DNA of 37,623 bases from Phycisphaerae bacterium (GTDB lineage: Bacteria > Planctomycetota > Phycisphaerae > Phycisphaerales > SM1A02), in assembly GCA_002709295.1 (NCBI GenBank), contig PAQL01000002.1, forward strand, positions 74,835 to 112,457, given 5' to 3'. Of this stretch, positions 25,330 to 32,649 are shown in pieces. The stretch's first letter is position 1. Every line of letters begins with the position of its first letter. Made by a program: the position numbers and the translations under genes. The notes under the pieces were generated by a model. That model was not told the origin of the DNA. It saw only the letters and a list, made by a program, of their open reading frames with translations, and made no database searches.

Positions 25330-25865
25330 CCGCCACGGCATCGACACGACCGAGACCATCGGCGGCGACCCTCGCGGCGCTGCGTGGTCTGCAGGAGATC
25401 CTCGACACGCAGGCCGAGGGATATCGCAGGCTGCTCGTCACCATCGACCGGCAGCGTGACGCGATCCGCAACGCCGAGCTGGCCTCGGTGCCCGAGATCG
25501 CGGAAGTGCAGCAGAAGATCGTGGGCCGTCTCCAGATGCTCGACGAGCGACGCGAGGCGGCCGGCCGGGAGCTCGCGACGGCGATGGGCATCGATCCCGA
25601 TTCGAGCGTCTCGACCATCGCCGCGGTGCTTCCCATCGCGGCCGCGGACCGACTGGAGGTCCGGGCTGCGGAGCTTCGGGAGCTCGTGGAACGATCACGT
25701 CGCGAACAGTCCCTGCTGAAGTCGGCGGGGGAGGCGCTTGCCAGACACATGGCAGGCATCGTGCAGAGCGTCACTGGGGCGCTCTCCGGTACCGGGGTCT
25801 ACGGACGGCGAGGTCGGCTTCGCGAGGGTGCTCCCCTCGTCGCCGGCATCGACCTGACCAGCTGA
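25326..25865 (+). CDS. flgN: FlgN-like export chaperone for hook-associated proteins
   Basis: A 179-residue, almost fully helical protein, size and position of FlgN, the chaperone that escorts FlgK and FlgL to the export apparatus. Residues about 15-145 form the helical core with the FlgN-like spacing (LAALRGLQEILDTQAEGYRRLLVTIDRQRDAI then LVERSRREQSLLKSAGEALARHM), and the C-terminus (GALSGTGVYGRRGRLRE) resembles the conserved Gly/Tyr-rich tail 'YgpdG'. Homology at sequence level is weak, but flgK and flgL follow immediately. The ATG overlaps the flgJ stop as ATGA and has AACGGAGGA 7 bases upstream. Confidence 0.8.
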   Translation: MTATASTRPRPSAATLAALRGLQEILDTQAEGYRRLLVTIDRQRDAIRNAELASVPEIAEVQQKIVGRLQMLDERREAAGRELATAMGIDPDSSVSTIAAVLPIAAADRLEVRAAELRELVERSRREQSLLKSAGEALARHMAGIVQSVTGALSGTGVYGRRGRLREGAPLVAGIDLTS

Positions 25866-25875
25866 GGAGCTCACC

Positions 25876-27582
25876 ATGGGACTCAACGGCGCCCTTCAAA
25901 TCGGCCGATCGGCCATGCTCACCAGCCAGGCCGCCATCAGCGTGGCCGGCAACAACATGGCGAACGCCGCGACTCCGGGATATCACCGGCAGATCGCGAA
26001 TCTCTCCCCGAGTCGATCCGATGCGATCGGACGGAACCAGTTCGTCGGCACCGGTGTCTCGCTGGTCAGCGTGAACCGTGCTATCGACTACGCGCTGCAG
26101 TCGCGGCTCCGTGACGCGATCAGCGACGAGAACGCGGCGGGGGTCGACGAGCGATTCCTCTCCGCGGTCGAGACGATCCAGAACGAACTCTCCGATGACG
26201 ATCTGTCCTCGAGACTCTCCGCGTTCTTCAACGCCTTCAGCGAGCTGGCCAACAACCCTCTGGACGACGCGGTCCGGACCGTGGTGCTCCAGCAGGGCGT
26301 CAGCGTCGCGGATCACGTCAACATGATCCGCGACGAGTACGTCACGCTCCGAAACGAGGTCGACCGGTCCCTCGGCACCTCGGTGGAACGCGTCGACGGT
26401 CTCCTCGACGAGATCGCGAACATCAACCAGCAGATCGCGACCGCGGAGGGCGGCCAGGGCGGCACCACCGGCGGGGCCAACAGCCTCCGGGATCGTCGCG
26501 ACCAGCTGATCGACGAACTCGCGGGCTACCTCGACGTGACCACGATCGACCAGCCCAACGGCGTGGTCGACGTCCTCGTGGGATCCACCCCCCTGGTGCT
26601 CGCCGGCGAGAGCCGGGGTCTCGAGCTCCGACGGCAGAGCGGTCCCGACGGGGTCGAGGTCACCGTCCGGGTGGGTGACGACGGACGCATCGTGGACATC
26701 CAGTCCGGCTCCATCGGGGCCCTGGTGCGGCAGCGGAACGAGACGGTGGATCCCGCGATCGCCGCCATCGACGACTTCGCCGGTCAGCTCGCGTTCGAGG
26801 TCAACCGCGTGCATTCCCAGGGACAGGGGACCTCGCTTCGCACCGGCTTCACCGGGAGCATCCGTCTCGAGGATCCGGCCGCGAACCTCAACGGCAGCTA
26901 CTCGGGTCTGCCCTGGCCGATCGAGAATGGTTCGTTCCAGATCCACGTGGTCGACCCTGCCAGCGGCAACCGCACCACTCACCAGGTCGTGGTCGATCCC
27001 GCCAACGACAGTCTTCAGGACGTCGTCGACCGGATCAACGTCGAGATCGGCATCCCCGACGTGACCGCCTCGGTCACCGCCGACGGCGAGTTCAGCCTGA
27101 CCGCGGCGAGCGGCCGGGAGGTCGCCTTCAGCGACGACACCAGCGGCTTCCTCGCCGGTGTGGGGGTCAACGGCTTCTTCACCGGCACCGATGCGACCGA
27201 TCTCGCGGTCGATCGGACGCTGCTCGACGATCCGTCGCTCCTCTCCACCTCCGACGACTTCACGCCGGGAGGCAACGGTGCGGCGATGCAGATGGTCGCC
27301 CTCGAGGAGAAGCCGATCGACGCCTTCAACGGCCGCAGTCTCCGCGAGAAGTGGCAGTCCTCGGTCAACGAGCTCGCGGTGCGGACCAGCGCCGCCCGGA
27401 CCAGTCTGGAATCGAGCCGGCTGGTGCGTGCCAACCTCGATGCCCAGAGCCAGTCGGTCAGCGGTGTGAGCATCGACGAGGAGGCGATCGACCTCATGAC
27501 CCTGCAGCGGCAGTTCCAGGCCGCCGCCCGTTTCATCACCGTGATCGACGAGGCGATGGAGACCCTCCTCAGCATCGCCTGA
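25876..27582 (+). CDS. flgK: Flagellar hook-associated protein FlgK (HAP1)
   Basis: A 568-residue junction protein between hook and filament. The N-terminus MGLNGALQIGRSAMLTSQAAISVAGNNMANAATPGYHRQ is the typical rod/hook-family start (Sxxxxl.aqQaaldvtgnNiANanTpGY.Rq), and the C-terminus (SGVSIDEEAIDLMTLQRQFQAAARFITVIDEAMETLLSI) is the matching coiled-coil end (GVnlDEE..nLi.fQqaYqAaaRvi...demld.Ll). The middle is a domain rich in Asp/Gly with low similarity. The ATG has GAGGAG about 8 bases upstream, ten bases after the flgN stop. It lies 19 bases ahead of flgL. Confidence 0.95.
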   Translation: MGLNGALQIGRSAMLTSQAAISVAGNNMANAATPGYHRQIANLSPSRSDAIGRNQFVGTGVSLVSVNRAIDYALQSRLRDAISDENAAGVDERFLSAVETIQNELSDDDLSSRLSAFFNAFSELANNPLDDAVRTVVLQQGVSVADHVNMIRDEYVTLRNEVDRSLGTSVERVDGLLDEIANINQQIATAEGGQGGTTGGANSLRDRRDQLIDELAGYLDVTTIDQPNGVVDVLVGSTPLVLAGESRGLELRRQSGPDGVEVTVRVGDDGRIVDIQSGSIGALVRQRNETVDPAIAAIDDFAGQLAFEVNRVHSQGQGTSLRTGFTGSIRLEDPAANLNGSYSGLPWPIENGSFQIHVVDPASGNRTTHQVVVDPANDSLQDVVDRINVEIGIPDVTASVTADGEFSLTAASGREVAFSDDTSGFLAGVGVNGFFTGTDATDLAVDRTLLDDPSLLSTSDDFTPGGNGAAMQMVALEEKPIDAFNGRSLREKWQSSVNELAVRTSAARTSLESSRLVRANLDAQSQSVSGVSIDEEAIDLMTLQRQFQAAARFITVIDEAMETLLSIA

Positions 27583-27601
27583 CCCCGGATCGGAGCCCGA
27601 C

Positions 27602-29590
27602 ATGAGTGCCATCTCTTCAGTCCTCGGCCGCGTGCCGAACCTGCTCGCATCGCAGACGGTCCTGGGTTCCATCACCCGGAGCAACACCGCGCTGCTCGAG
27701 CTGCAGGTCAAGCTGGCCTCCGGCCGCGAGATCCTCCGTGCGAGCGAGGATCCCGTGGGGGCGGGGACCATCGCGGTCCTCGACGACGTCCTCGAGCGGC
27801 GGGACCAGCGGCTGCGGAACCTCTCCGAGGCGGGCGCGGTGCTGGGCACCCTCGACTCGGCCCTTGGAGACGTCAACGACCTTCTTCTGGAGGCCAAGGG
27901 AGTGGGGCTCTCGCAGATCGGCGTCGGCAGCGATGCCGAGACCCGACGGAACCAGTCGCTGGTGATCGACTCGATCCTCCAGAGCCTGCAGGGCATCGGC
28001 AATCGCGAGCATCGCGACCTCCACCTCTTCGGGGGGAGCGCGGTCGGCACCACGCCGTTCGAGGGTCTGATGGGCGGCATCCGCTACGCCGGATCGGGCG
28101 ACGGCCTGGTCAACGACATCGGGCTCGGGGCCTCGACGCCCATGACCATGTCGGGTGAACGGGCCTTCGGCGCGGTCAGCGCCCGGCTCGAGGGGGATCG
28201 GGATCTGAATCCCGACGCCACCGCGGCCACCAGACTCTCGGATCTCGATGGCGCCCGGGGACTGGGCATCGCTCCGGGGACGATCACCGTGACCGTCGAC
28301 GGCACTCCGATCGACGTCGACCTCTCGGATGCCGAGACGGTCGAGGATGTCCGCAGCCGGGTCGAGAATGCGATCCGCACCGTCGATCCCGCCGCGGTGG
28401 TGGATCTGGATCCCGCCACCGGGGATCGATTCCGGATCACGCCCTCGGCGGGGGTCACGGTCGCGATCACCGAGGCCGGGGACACCACCACCGCCTCCGA
28501 TCTCGGTCTGGATGGAACCTACCCCGGTGGCGTCGCCACCGCCGGTTCCGATCTCCAGCCCCGACTCACCTGGACCACCGACATCGCCTCGCTGGACGGC
28601 GTCTCGGTGCCGATGGGAACCATCCGCATCGGCAACGCGGGCCAGTTCCGCGACCTGGATCTCTCCGGAGTCGAGACGCTTCAGGACCTCAGGAACCGCG
28701 TCGATGAGCTCGATCTCGGGGTGCGGGTGGAGATCGCCGACTCGGGCGATCGGATCCAGTTCCGAAACGAGCTGTCCGGCGGATCGATGTCCATCGGCGA
28801 GGTCGGCGGTGGCGGCACCGCCACCGAACTCGGGATCCGCTCGTTCTCCGGAGCGACCAGACTCGAGGACTTCAACGACGGCCGGGGCGTCGAGATCCTC
28901 ACCGGCGGGGTGGATCCGGTCAACGGGACTCCCGACCCCTCCCGGGACGTGGACTTCTCGATCGAGCTGCACGACGGCCGCACCTTCGATGTCGACCTCG
29001 CCGGATCCGAGACGGTCCAGGACGTGGTCGATGCCATCTCCGCGGCGGCGACCGCCGCCGGCGTGGGGGTGCCCGGCGAGTTCCAGGTGGGTCTGGCGGC
29101 CGACGGGAACGGCCTCGCCCTCGAGGATCTCACCGCCGGGGGCTCCGACTTCGCGGTGGTGGCCCGCAACAACAGCGGGGCGGCCTCGGATCTGGGCATC
29201 CTCGGGTCCACCGACGGCGCAACGATTGCCGGTGAGGACCGCGCAACCGTGGCCGTGGACGGCGTCTTCGCCCATCTGATCGCCCTTCGCGACGCCCTGC
29301 TGGCGGATGACGACTCTGGCATCGCCTTTGCAACCCAGAAGCTGGATGCGGACATCGCCCGCGCCGCCGAGGCTCGTGCCGAGGCCGGCGTGAGGGCACA
29401 ACGGGTCGACGCGGCGTTGACTCGTGAGGAGGACCTTCGAGTGCAGGATCTCTCGCTCAAGTCGACGATTCAGGACCTGGACGTCACCAGTGCCGCGATC
29501 CGCTTCAGTCAGCTGCAGCAGCAGCTGCAGGCCGGCCTCAGCACCGCCGGTCGCATCACGAATCTCACGTTGCTGGATTTTCTCCGGTAG
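27602..29590 (+). CDS. flgL: Flagellar hook-associated protein FlgL, enlarged
   Basis: A 662-residue HAP3, about twice the usual 300-400. N-terminal residues 1-170 match flagellin/FlgL coiled coils (LLASQTVLGSITRSNTALLELQVKLASGREILRASEDPVGAGTI) and the C-terminal 100 form the second coiled coil (DADIARAAEARAEAGVRAQRVDAALTREEDLRVQDLSLKSTIQDLDVTSAAIRFSQLQQQLQAGL). Between them (about 220-545) three roughly 100-residue modules repeat a beta-helix-like unit containing DLSDAETVEDVRSRV, DLSGVETLQDLRNRV and DLAGSETVQDVVDAI, similar to flagellin hook-IN motifs. FlgL links FlgK to the filament. The extra modules would project from the filament base. Confidence 0.9.
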   Translation: MSAISSVLGRVPNLLASQTVLGSITRSNTALLELQVKLASGREILRASEDPVGAGTIAVLDDVLERRDQRLRNLSEAGAVLGTLDSALGDVNDLLLEAKGVGLSQIGVGSDAETRRNQSLVIDSILQSLQGIGNREHRDLHLFGGSAVGTTPFEGLMGGIRYAGSGDGLVNDIGLGASTPMTMSGERAFGAVSARLEGDRDLNPDATAATRLSDLDGARGLGIAPGTITVTVDGTPIDVDLSDAETVEDVRSRVENAIRTVDPAAVVDLDPATGDRFRITPSAGVTVAITEAGDTTTASDLGLDGTYPGGVATAGSDLQPRLTWTTDIASLDGVSVPMGTIRIGNAGQFRDLDLSGVETLQDLRNRVDELDLGVRVEIADSGDRIQFRNELSGGSMSIGEVGGGGTATELGIRSFSGATRLEDFNDGRGVEILTGGVDPVNGTPDPSRDVDFSIELHDGRTFDVDLAGSETVQDVVDAISAAATAAGVGVPGEFQVGLAADGNGLALEDLTAGGSDFAVVARNNSGAASDLGILGSTDGATIAGEDRATVAVDGVFAHLIALRDALLADDDSGIAFATQKLDADIARAAEARAEAGVRAQRVDAALTREEDLRVQDLSLKSTIQDLDVTSAAIRFSQLQQQLQAGLSTAGRITNLTLLDFLR

Positions 29591-29602
29591 CGAAGCAGTA
29601 CA

Positions 29603-29621
29603 CGGACGCCGGATGCGTCCG
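29603..29621 (+). terminator. Weak hairpin after flgL
   Basis: A 7-base inverted repeat (29603-29609 with 29615-29621, 5-base loop) lies 13 bases after the flgL stop, without a T-tract. It could lower readthrough into fliW or merely be a processing site; evidence is weak. Confidence 0.3.
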
Positions 29622-29730
29622 AACCGAGGCCCCTCTACACCGACCGGAGGGTGCCAAGGACAGGAAGTCCCGACCCGGATGATCCGGTGGGAACCAATGG
29701 AATGGAGGTCGGTGGAGCTGGAGCGTTCGG

Positions 29731-30180
29731 ATGAACCTCGAGACCACTCGTTTCGGAAACGTCGAAATCGACGATGATCGCGTCATCAACTTCTCTTCGG
29801 GCCTCCTCGGCTTCTCGAGCTACAGCAAGTTCGTGCTGCTGCAGCCCGACGAGCAGGGGGTGTTCTTCTGGCTGCAGTCGACCGAGGCTCCGGATCTCGC
29901 CTTCGTGGTGACCGATCCCGCCCTCTGGATCACCGACTACCAGGCGAACATCCGGAAGGACCAGATGGAGGAGCTCGGCATGAACGAGCTCGCTGATGCA
30001 CAGGTCCTCGTCATCGTGAACAAGCGTGACGATTCGATCACATCGAACCTGCAGGGTCCGCTGGTGATCAACGTCCAGGGACGCATCGGCATGCAGCTGG
30101 TCCTGGCGGACAAGCGTTGGAGCACCCGCCACGAACTGCTTCAGGTCGGTGAGACGACGGCGAAGGCCGCGTCGGCCTGA
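29731..30180 (+). CDS. fliW: Flagellar assembly factor FliW
   Basis: A 149-residue protein of normal length. Signature residues are clear: TTRFGNVEIDDDRVINFSSGLLGFSSYSKFVLL (family FG.iei.e..vi.FP.GllGFe...rFvll), FFWLQSTEAPDLAFVVTDP (typical F.wLQS...P.laFvv.dP), and MNELADAQVLVIVNKRD followed by SNLQGPLVINVQGRIGMQLVL (typical t.NL.aPivin). In Bacillus, FliW binds flagellin and, when flagellin is exported, FliW is freed to bind and inhibit CsrA. The gene is directly followed by csrA and two flagellins, the order expected for that switch. The GGAG 7 bases upstream of the ATG serves as ribosome-binding site, within a GGAG-repeat-rich leader. Confidence 0.95.
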   Translation: MNLETTRFGNVEIDDDRVINFSSGLLGFSSYSKFVLLQPDEQGVFFWLQSTEAPDLAFVVTDPALWITDYQANIRKDQMEELGMNELADAQVLVIVNKRDDSITSNLQGPLVINVQGRIGMQLVLADKRWSTRHELLQVGETTAKAASA

Positions 30181-30294
30181 CGCGTCTTCGGAGAGTCGAG
30201 TTCGGCGGGTGAGGTGCCCGTCGACGGAACCGCAGCATCGAGACCCGGCCCGCCGGAGCGCGGGCGCACGGGAATCCACGGAAGGAGCCGGCCC

Positions 30295-30597
30295 ATGCTG
30301 GTGCTTTCTCGACAGCGCGACGAGACGATCATGATCGGTGACGACATCGAACTCACGATCGTCGACATCCGGGGAGACAAGGTGAGGGTGGGCATTTCGG
30401 CGCCGAACAGCGTCTCCGTCCACCGCAAGGAGGTCTACGAGGCGATTCGCGTGGAGAACGAGCAGGCCGCCGCATTCCGCGGCGACCTGGACACATTCCA
30501 CTCCGGGGCGTTCCCGAGAGTGGCAAGCGGCGGGACGGTCCCGCCGGCGGCGGCCCAGCTGGCCGCTCGTACCGAGACTAGGCGGGTGACCGCCTGA
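30295..30597 (+). CDS. csrA: Carbon storage regulator CsrA with extended C-terminus
   Basis: A 100-residue RNA-binding regulator. Residues 1-58 are a standard Csr[52 protein letters not shown], including the N-terminal strand residues and the Arg in VHRKEVY that contact GGA-containing RNA. The remaining 40 residues ([17 protein letters not shown] and onward) are an extension beyond the usual 60-70-residue size; in Bacillus CsrA a C-terminal tail contributes to FliW binding. The ATG has AAGGAG 7 bases upstream; an upstream in-frame ATG exists but would add non-homologous residues. The preceding 30277-30287 contains a CACGGAAGGAG block, so autoregulation is possible. Confidence 0.95.
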   Translation: MLVLSRQRDETIMIGDDIELTIVDIRGDKVRVGISAPNSVSVHRKEVYEAIRVENEQAAAFRGDLDTFHSGAFPRVASGGTVPPAAAQLAARTETRRVTA

Positions 30598-30607
30598 CCC
30601 GATCACC

Positions 30608-30622
30608 GGGACCGGACCATGC
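30608..30622 (+). promoter_or_regulatory. Possible weak sigma-54 promoter of flagellin 1
   Basis: GGGACCG-GACC-ATGC keeps the GG/GC dinucleotides ten bases apart and matches 8 of 11 consensus bases of TGGCACG-N4-TTGC. It sits 57 bases upstream of the flagellin start. In GC-rich DNA such partial matches arise by chance, so this is only a candidate. Confidence 0.3.
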
Positions 30623-30665
30623 CGTGGACACGGCAGTTCGCGACCGGGTGGATTCCAGCCTCAGT

Positions 30666-30674
30666 CACGGAGGA
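30666..30674 (+). promoter_or_regulatory. Ribosome-binding block / CsrA-like site of flagellin 1
   Basis: CACGGAGGA ends five bases before the flagellin 1 ATG. It is a near-perfect Shine-Dalgarno and also contains an ANGGA CsrA-type core. The leader has further GGA triplets at 30609, 30614, 30626 and 30650 that could serve as second sites. Confidence 0.5.
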
Positions 30675-30679
30675 TTCTC

Positions 30680-32140
30680 ATGGCTAGGATCAACACGAAC
30701 GTACCTTCGCTCATCGCCCAGAACAATCTCGGGCGGACCAATGGTGACCTTTCGGTGCGGCTGCAACGCCTCTCCACCGGTCTTCGCATCAATCGCGGCG
30801 CCGACGACCCGGCCGGACTCATCGTCTCGGAGCGACTCCGCTCCGAGATGAAGGGGATCGACCAGGCGATCGACAACTCCGAGCGAGCCAGCTCGGTGAT
30901 CGCCACTGCCGAGGGATACCTCGCAGAGGTCGCCGACCTGCTCAATTCGGTCAAGGGACTCGTGGTCGAGGCCGCCAACACCGGCGGTGTCAGCCAGGAG
31001 GAGATCGAGGCGAACCAGCTTCAGATCGACTCCGCGATCGACTCCATCACCCGGATCTCCAACACCGCCAGCTTCGCCGGGCTCCAGCTGCTCAACGGCA
31101 ACCTGGAGTACACCACCAGCGGGGTCACCGCCGGCGAGATCGCCGGGGTCCAGGTCGATGGCGCCCAGTTCGGGTCGACCGGCGACATCGCGGTCGATGT
31201 CGAGGTGGTCGAGGCCGCCGAGACCGCCGGGCTCTTCATCGACGGTTCGACCGGCACCCCCGGTGAACTCGACGATCCCATCACCGTGGAGATCGCCGGT
31301 CCTCTCGGGGTCCAGTCGGTCTCCTTCGCCTCCGGCACCAGTCTGGACTCGGTCGCCACGGCGATCAACAGTCTGACCCAGACCACGGGGGTCAGTGCCT
31401 CCTTCGTGACCAGCGGCATCCAGGTGAACTCGACCACCTACGGTTCGGACAGCTTCGTCTCGGTCAGGCAGATCGGGAGCAGCTCCACGGACTTCAACGT
31501 GCTCGACGAGGTGGGTGGCACCGCGACCCAGCGGGACGAGGGCGTCGACGTGACCGCGGTCATCAACGGCGTGCTCGCGGTCGGCGACGGTCTCGACGTC
31601 TCCCTCAAGAGCCCGGGACTGTCGGTGGCGCTCGATCTCACCGAGGCGTTCGCGACCGTCGGCGGCAGCACCAGCAGCTTCAACATCACCGGTGGGGGAG
31701 CGAGCTTCCAGCTCGGACCGAGCATCTCCGCCACCCAGTCGGTGGGCGTCGGCATCCAGTCGGTGGCGGCGACCCGCATCGGGGGCACCGACATCGAGGG
31801 AGCCCGATACTTCCTCGACAGCATCTCCGGTGGCAAGGTCAACTCGCTGACCAGCGGCAACTACGCCGAGGCGAGCGAGATCCTCGACAACGCCATCACC
31901 GAGATCTCCGTCATGCGGGGGCGTCTGGGAGCGTTCGAACGGAACACCCTCCAGACCAACGCCCGCAGCCTCCAGATCGGGCTCGAGAACATCACGGCCA
32001 GCGAGTCGAAGATCCGCGACACGGACTTCGCCGCCGAGACCGCGAAGCTCACCCGGGCCCAGATCCTGAACCAGGCCGGCACCTCGGTTCTGGCGACCGC
32101 GAACGCGTCCGCCCAGAACGTCCTGGCCCTGCTCCAGTAG
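30680..32140 (+). CDS. fliC: Flagellin 1
   Basis: A 486-residue filament protein. The N-terminal D0/D1 helices (MARINTNVPSLIAQNNLGRTNGDLSVRLQRLSTGLRINRGADDPAGLIVSERL, to ANQLQIDSAIDSITRISNTASFAGLQLLNG) and C-terminal D0/D1 helices (ENITASESKIRDTDFAAETAKLTRAQILNQAGTSVLATANASAQNVLALLQ) are typical. The 290-residue middle is beta-rich, Gly/Ser/Thr-rich and surface exposed, with flagellin-IN-type DSVATAINSL motifs. The D1 stretch that TLR5 senses reads LLNSVKGLV, lacking the Arg-Val-Arg of enterobacterial flagellin. CACGGAGGA precedes the ATG. A strong hairpin follows the stop, so this gene is probably the end of the main transcript. Confidence 0.95.
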   Translation: MARINTNVPSLIAQNNLGRTNGDLSVRLQRLSTGLRINRGADDPAGLIVSERLRSEMKGIDQAIDNSERASSVIATAEGYLAEVADLLNSVKGLVVEAANTGGVSQEEIEANQLQIDSAIDSITRISNTASFAGLQLLNGNLEYTTSGVTAGEIAGVQVDGAQFGSTGDIAVDVEVVEAAETAGLFIDGSTGTPGELDDPITVEIAGPLGVQSVSFASGTSLDSVATAINSLTQTTGVSASFVTSGIQVNSTTYGSDSFVSVRQIGSSSTDFNVLDEVGGTATQRDEGVDVTAVINGVLAVGDGLDVSLKSPGLSVALDLTEAFATVGGSTSSFNITGGGASFQLGPSISATQSVGVGIQSVAATRIGGTDIEGARYFLDSISGGKVNSLTSGNYAEASEILDNAITEISVMRGRLGAFERNTLQTNARSLQIGLENITASESKIRDTDFAAETAKLTRAQILNQAGTSVLATANASAQNVLALLQ

Positions 32141-32170
32141 TCCGAGCCGGTTCGAATCCAACCACCTCTC

Positions 32171-32207
32171 GAGGCCTCCGTCCATCCGGGCGGGGGCCTC
32201 GTCTCGT
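32171..32207 (+). terminator. Hairpin terminator after flagellin 1
   Basis: A 13-pair stem (32171-32183 with 32188-32200, loop ATCC, two G-U pairs) lies 30 bases after the flagellin 1 stop, followed by GTCTCGT. The T-run is weak, but the long stem and position support termination, isolating flagellin 2 transcription. Confidence 0.65.
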
Positions 32208-32528
32208 CGGGGGTTCCGGCGTCGATCCGCGAAAACGGTTATCGCCACCCCCTTCGGCCCTCCGGAAGTCCGCACTGATCGATTATCGAACCGTGGAAAA
32301 CCCGCCTCGCGACGATTCGCGCAAGAACGACGGGCCCTGGCGGCACTTCACGGGGGAGGCGCCTGAAAAATGCGCTTTTAAGTCCGCCCATACCTGAAGT
32401 GCTGAGCCCGCTCGGTCGATCAAGTTATCCGCGAGGGTCGCACGCGAATCACCTCGCTCGTTCAGGCGGCAGGACGCCACCACTTCATTTCGTTCGCGTC
32501 GGCTGCGGAGGATCCGCCCCGATGACCG
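32208..32528. other. Intergenic region between flagellins
   Basis: About 320 bases without a convincing gene. It includes a local AT-richer patch (around 32360-32385) unlike the surrounding coding DNA, and ATCGATTATCG at 32279-32289. A minus-strand open frame of 84 codons here has no recognisable features. It is presumably the promoter region of flagellin 2, yet I could not find a convincing sigma-54, sigma-28 or sigma-70 element. Confidence 0.45.
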
Positions 32529-32548
32529 GCCCCGCACGGTGCGGGGGC
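32529..32548 (+). promoter_or_regulatory. Leader hairpin of flagellin 2
   Basis: A GC-rich inverted repeat (32529-32536 with 32540-32548, one bulged G, loop CGG) lies about 100 bases upstream of the flagellin 2 start. Downstream the leader carries CAAGGACG at 32565-32572 and several other GGA triplets. It may be a structural part of a regulated leader or a promoter-side binding site. Confidence 0.4.
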
Positions 32549-32633
32549 GTCAATGTGGATCGGCCAAGGACGCCTACTTCAGGGGGGCCGGTCGGAATTC
32601 GGGTGGTTCGGGCACTTCCAACCCGGACCTGTT

Positions 32634-32642
32634 CACGGAGGA
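32634..32642 (+). promoter_or_regulatory. Ribosome-binding block / CsrA-like site of flagellin 2
   Basis: The same CACGGAGGA as before flgI and flagellin 1 ends seven bases before the GTG start. CAAGGACG at 32565-32572 in the same leader resembles a second CsrA site. Confidence 0.5.
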
Positions 32643-32649
32643 CACCACT

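Noticed and set aside
25771-29401. Two long minus-strand open frames (769 and 594 codons) antisense to flgK and flgL
   Set aside because: They mirror the codons of flgK and flgL, have Val/Asp/Gly/Arg-biased composition and no ribosome-binding site or domain.
30203-30217. GG-N10-GC spacing between fliW and csrA
   Set aside because: Only the dinucleotides and a few bases match sigma-54 consensus; chance matches are frequent at this GC content.
32283-32537. Minus-strand 84-codon open frame in the flagellin gap
   Set aside because: Arg/Ser-rich, no ribosome-binding site, no recognisable features; length expected by chance in GC-rich DNA.
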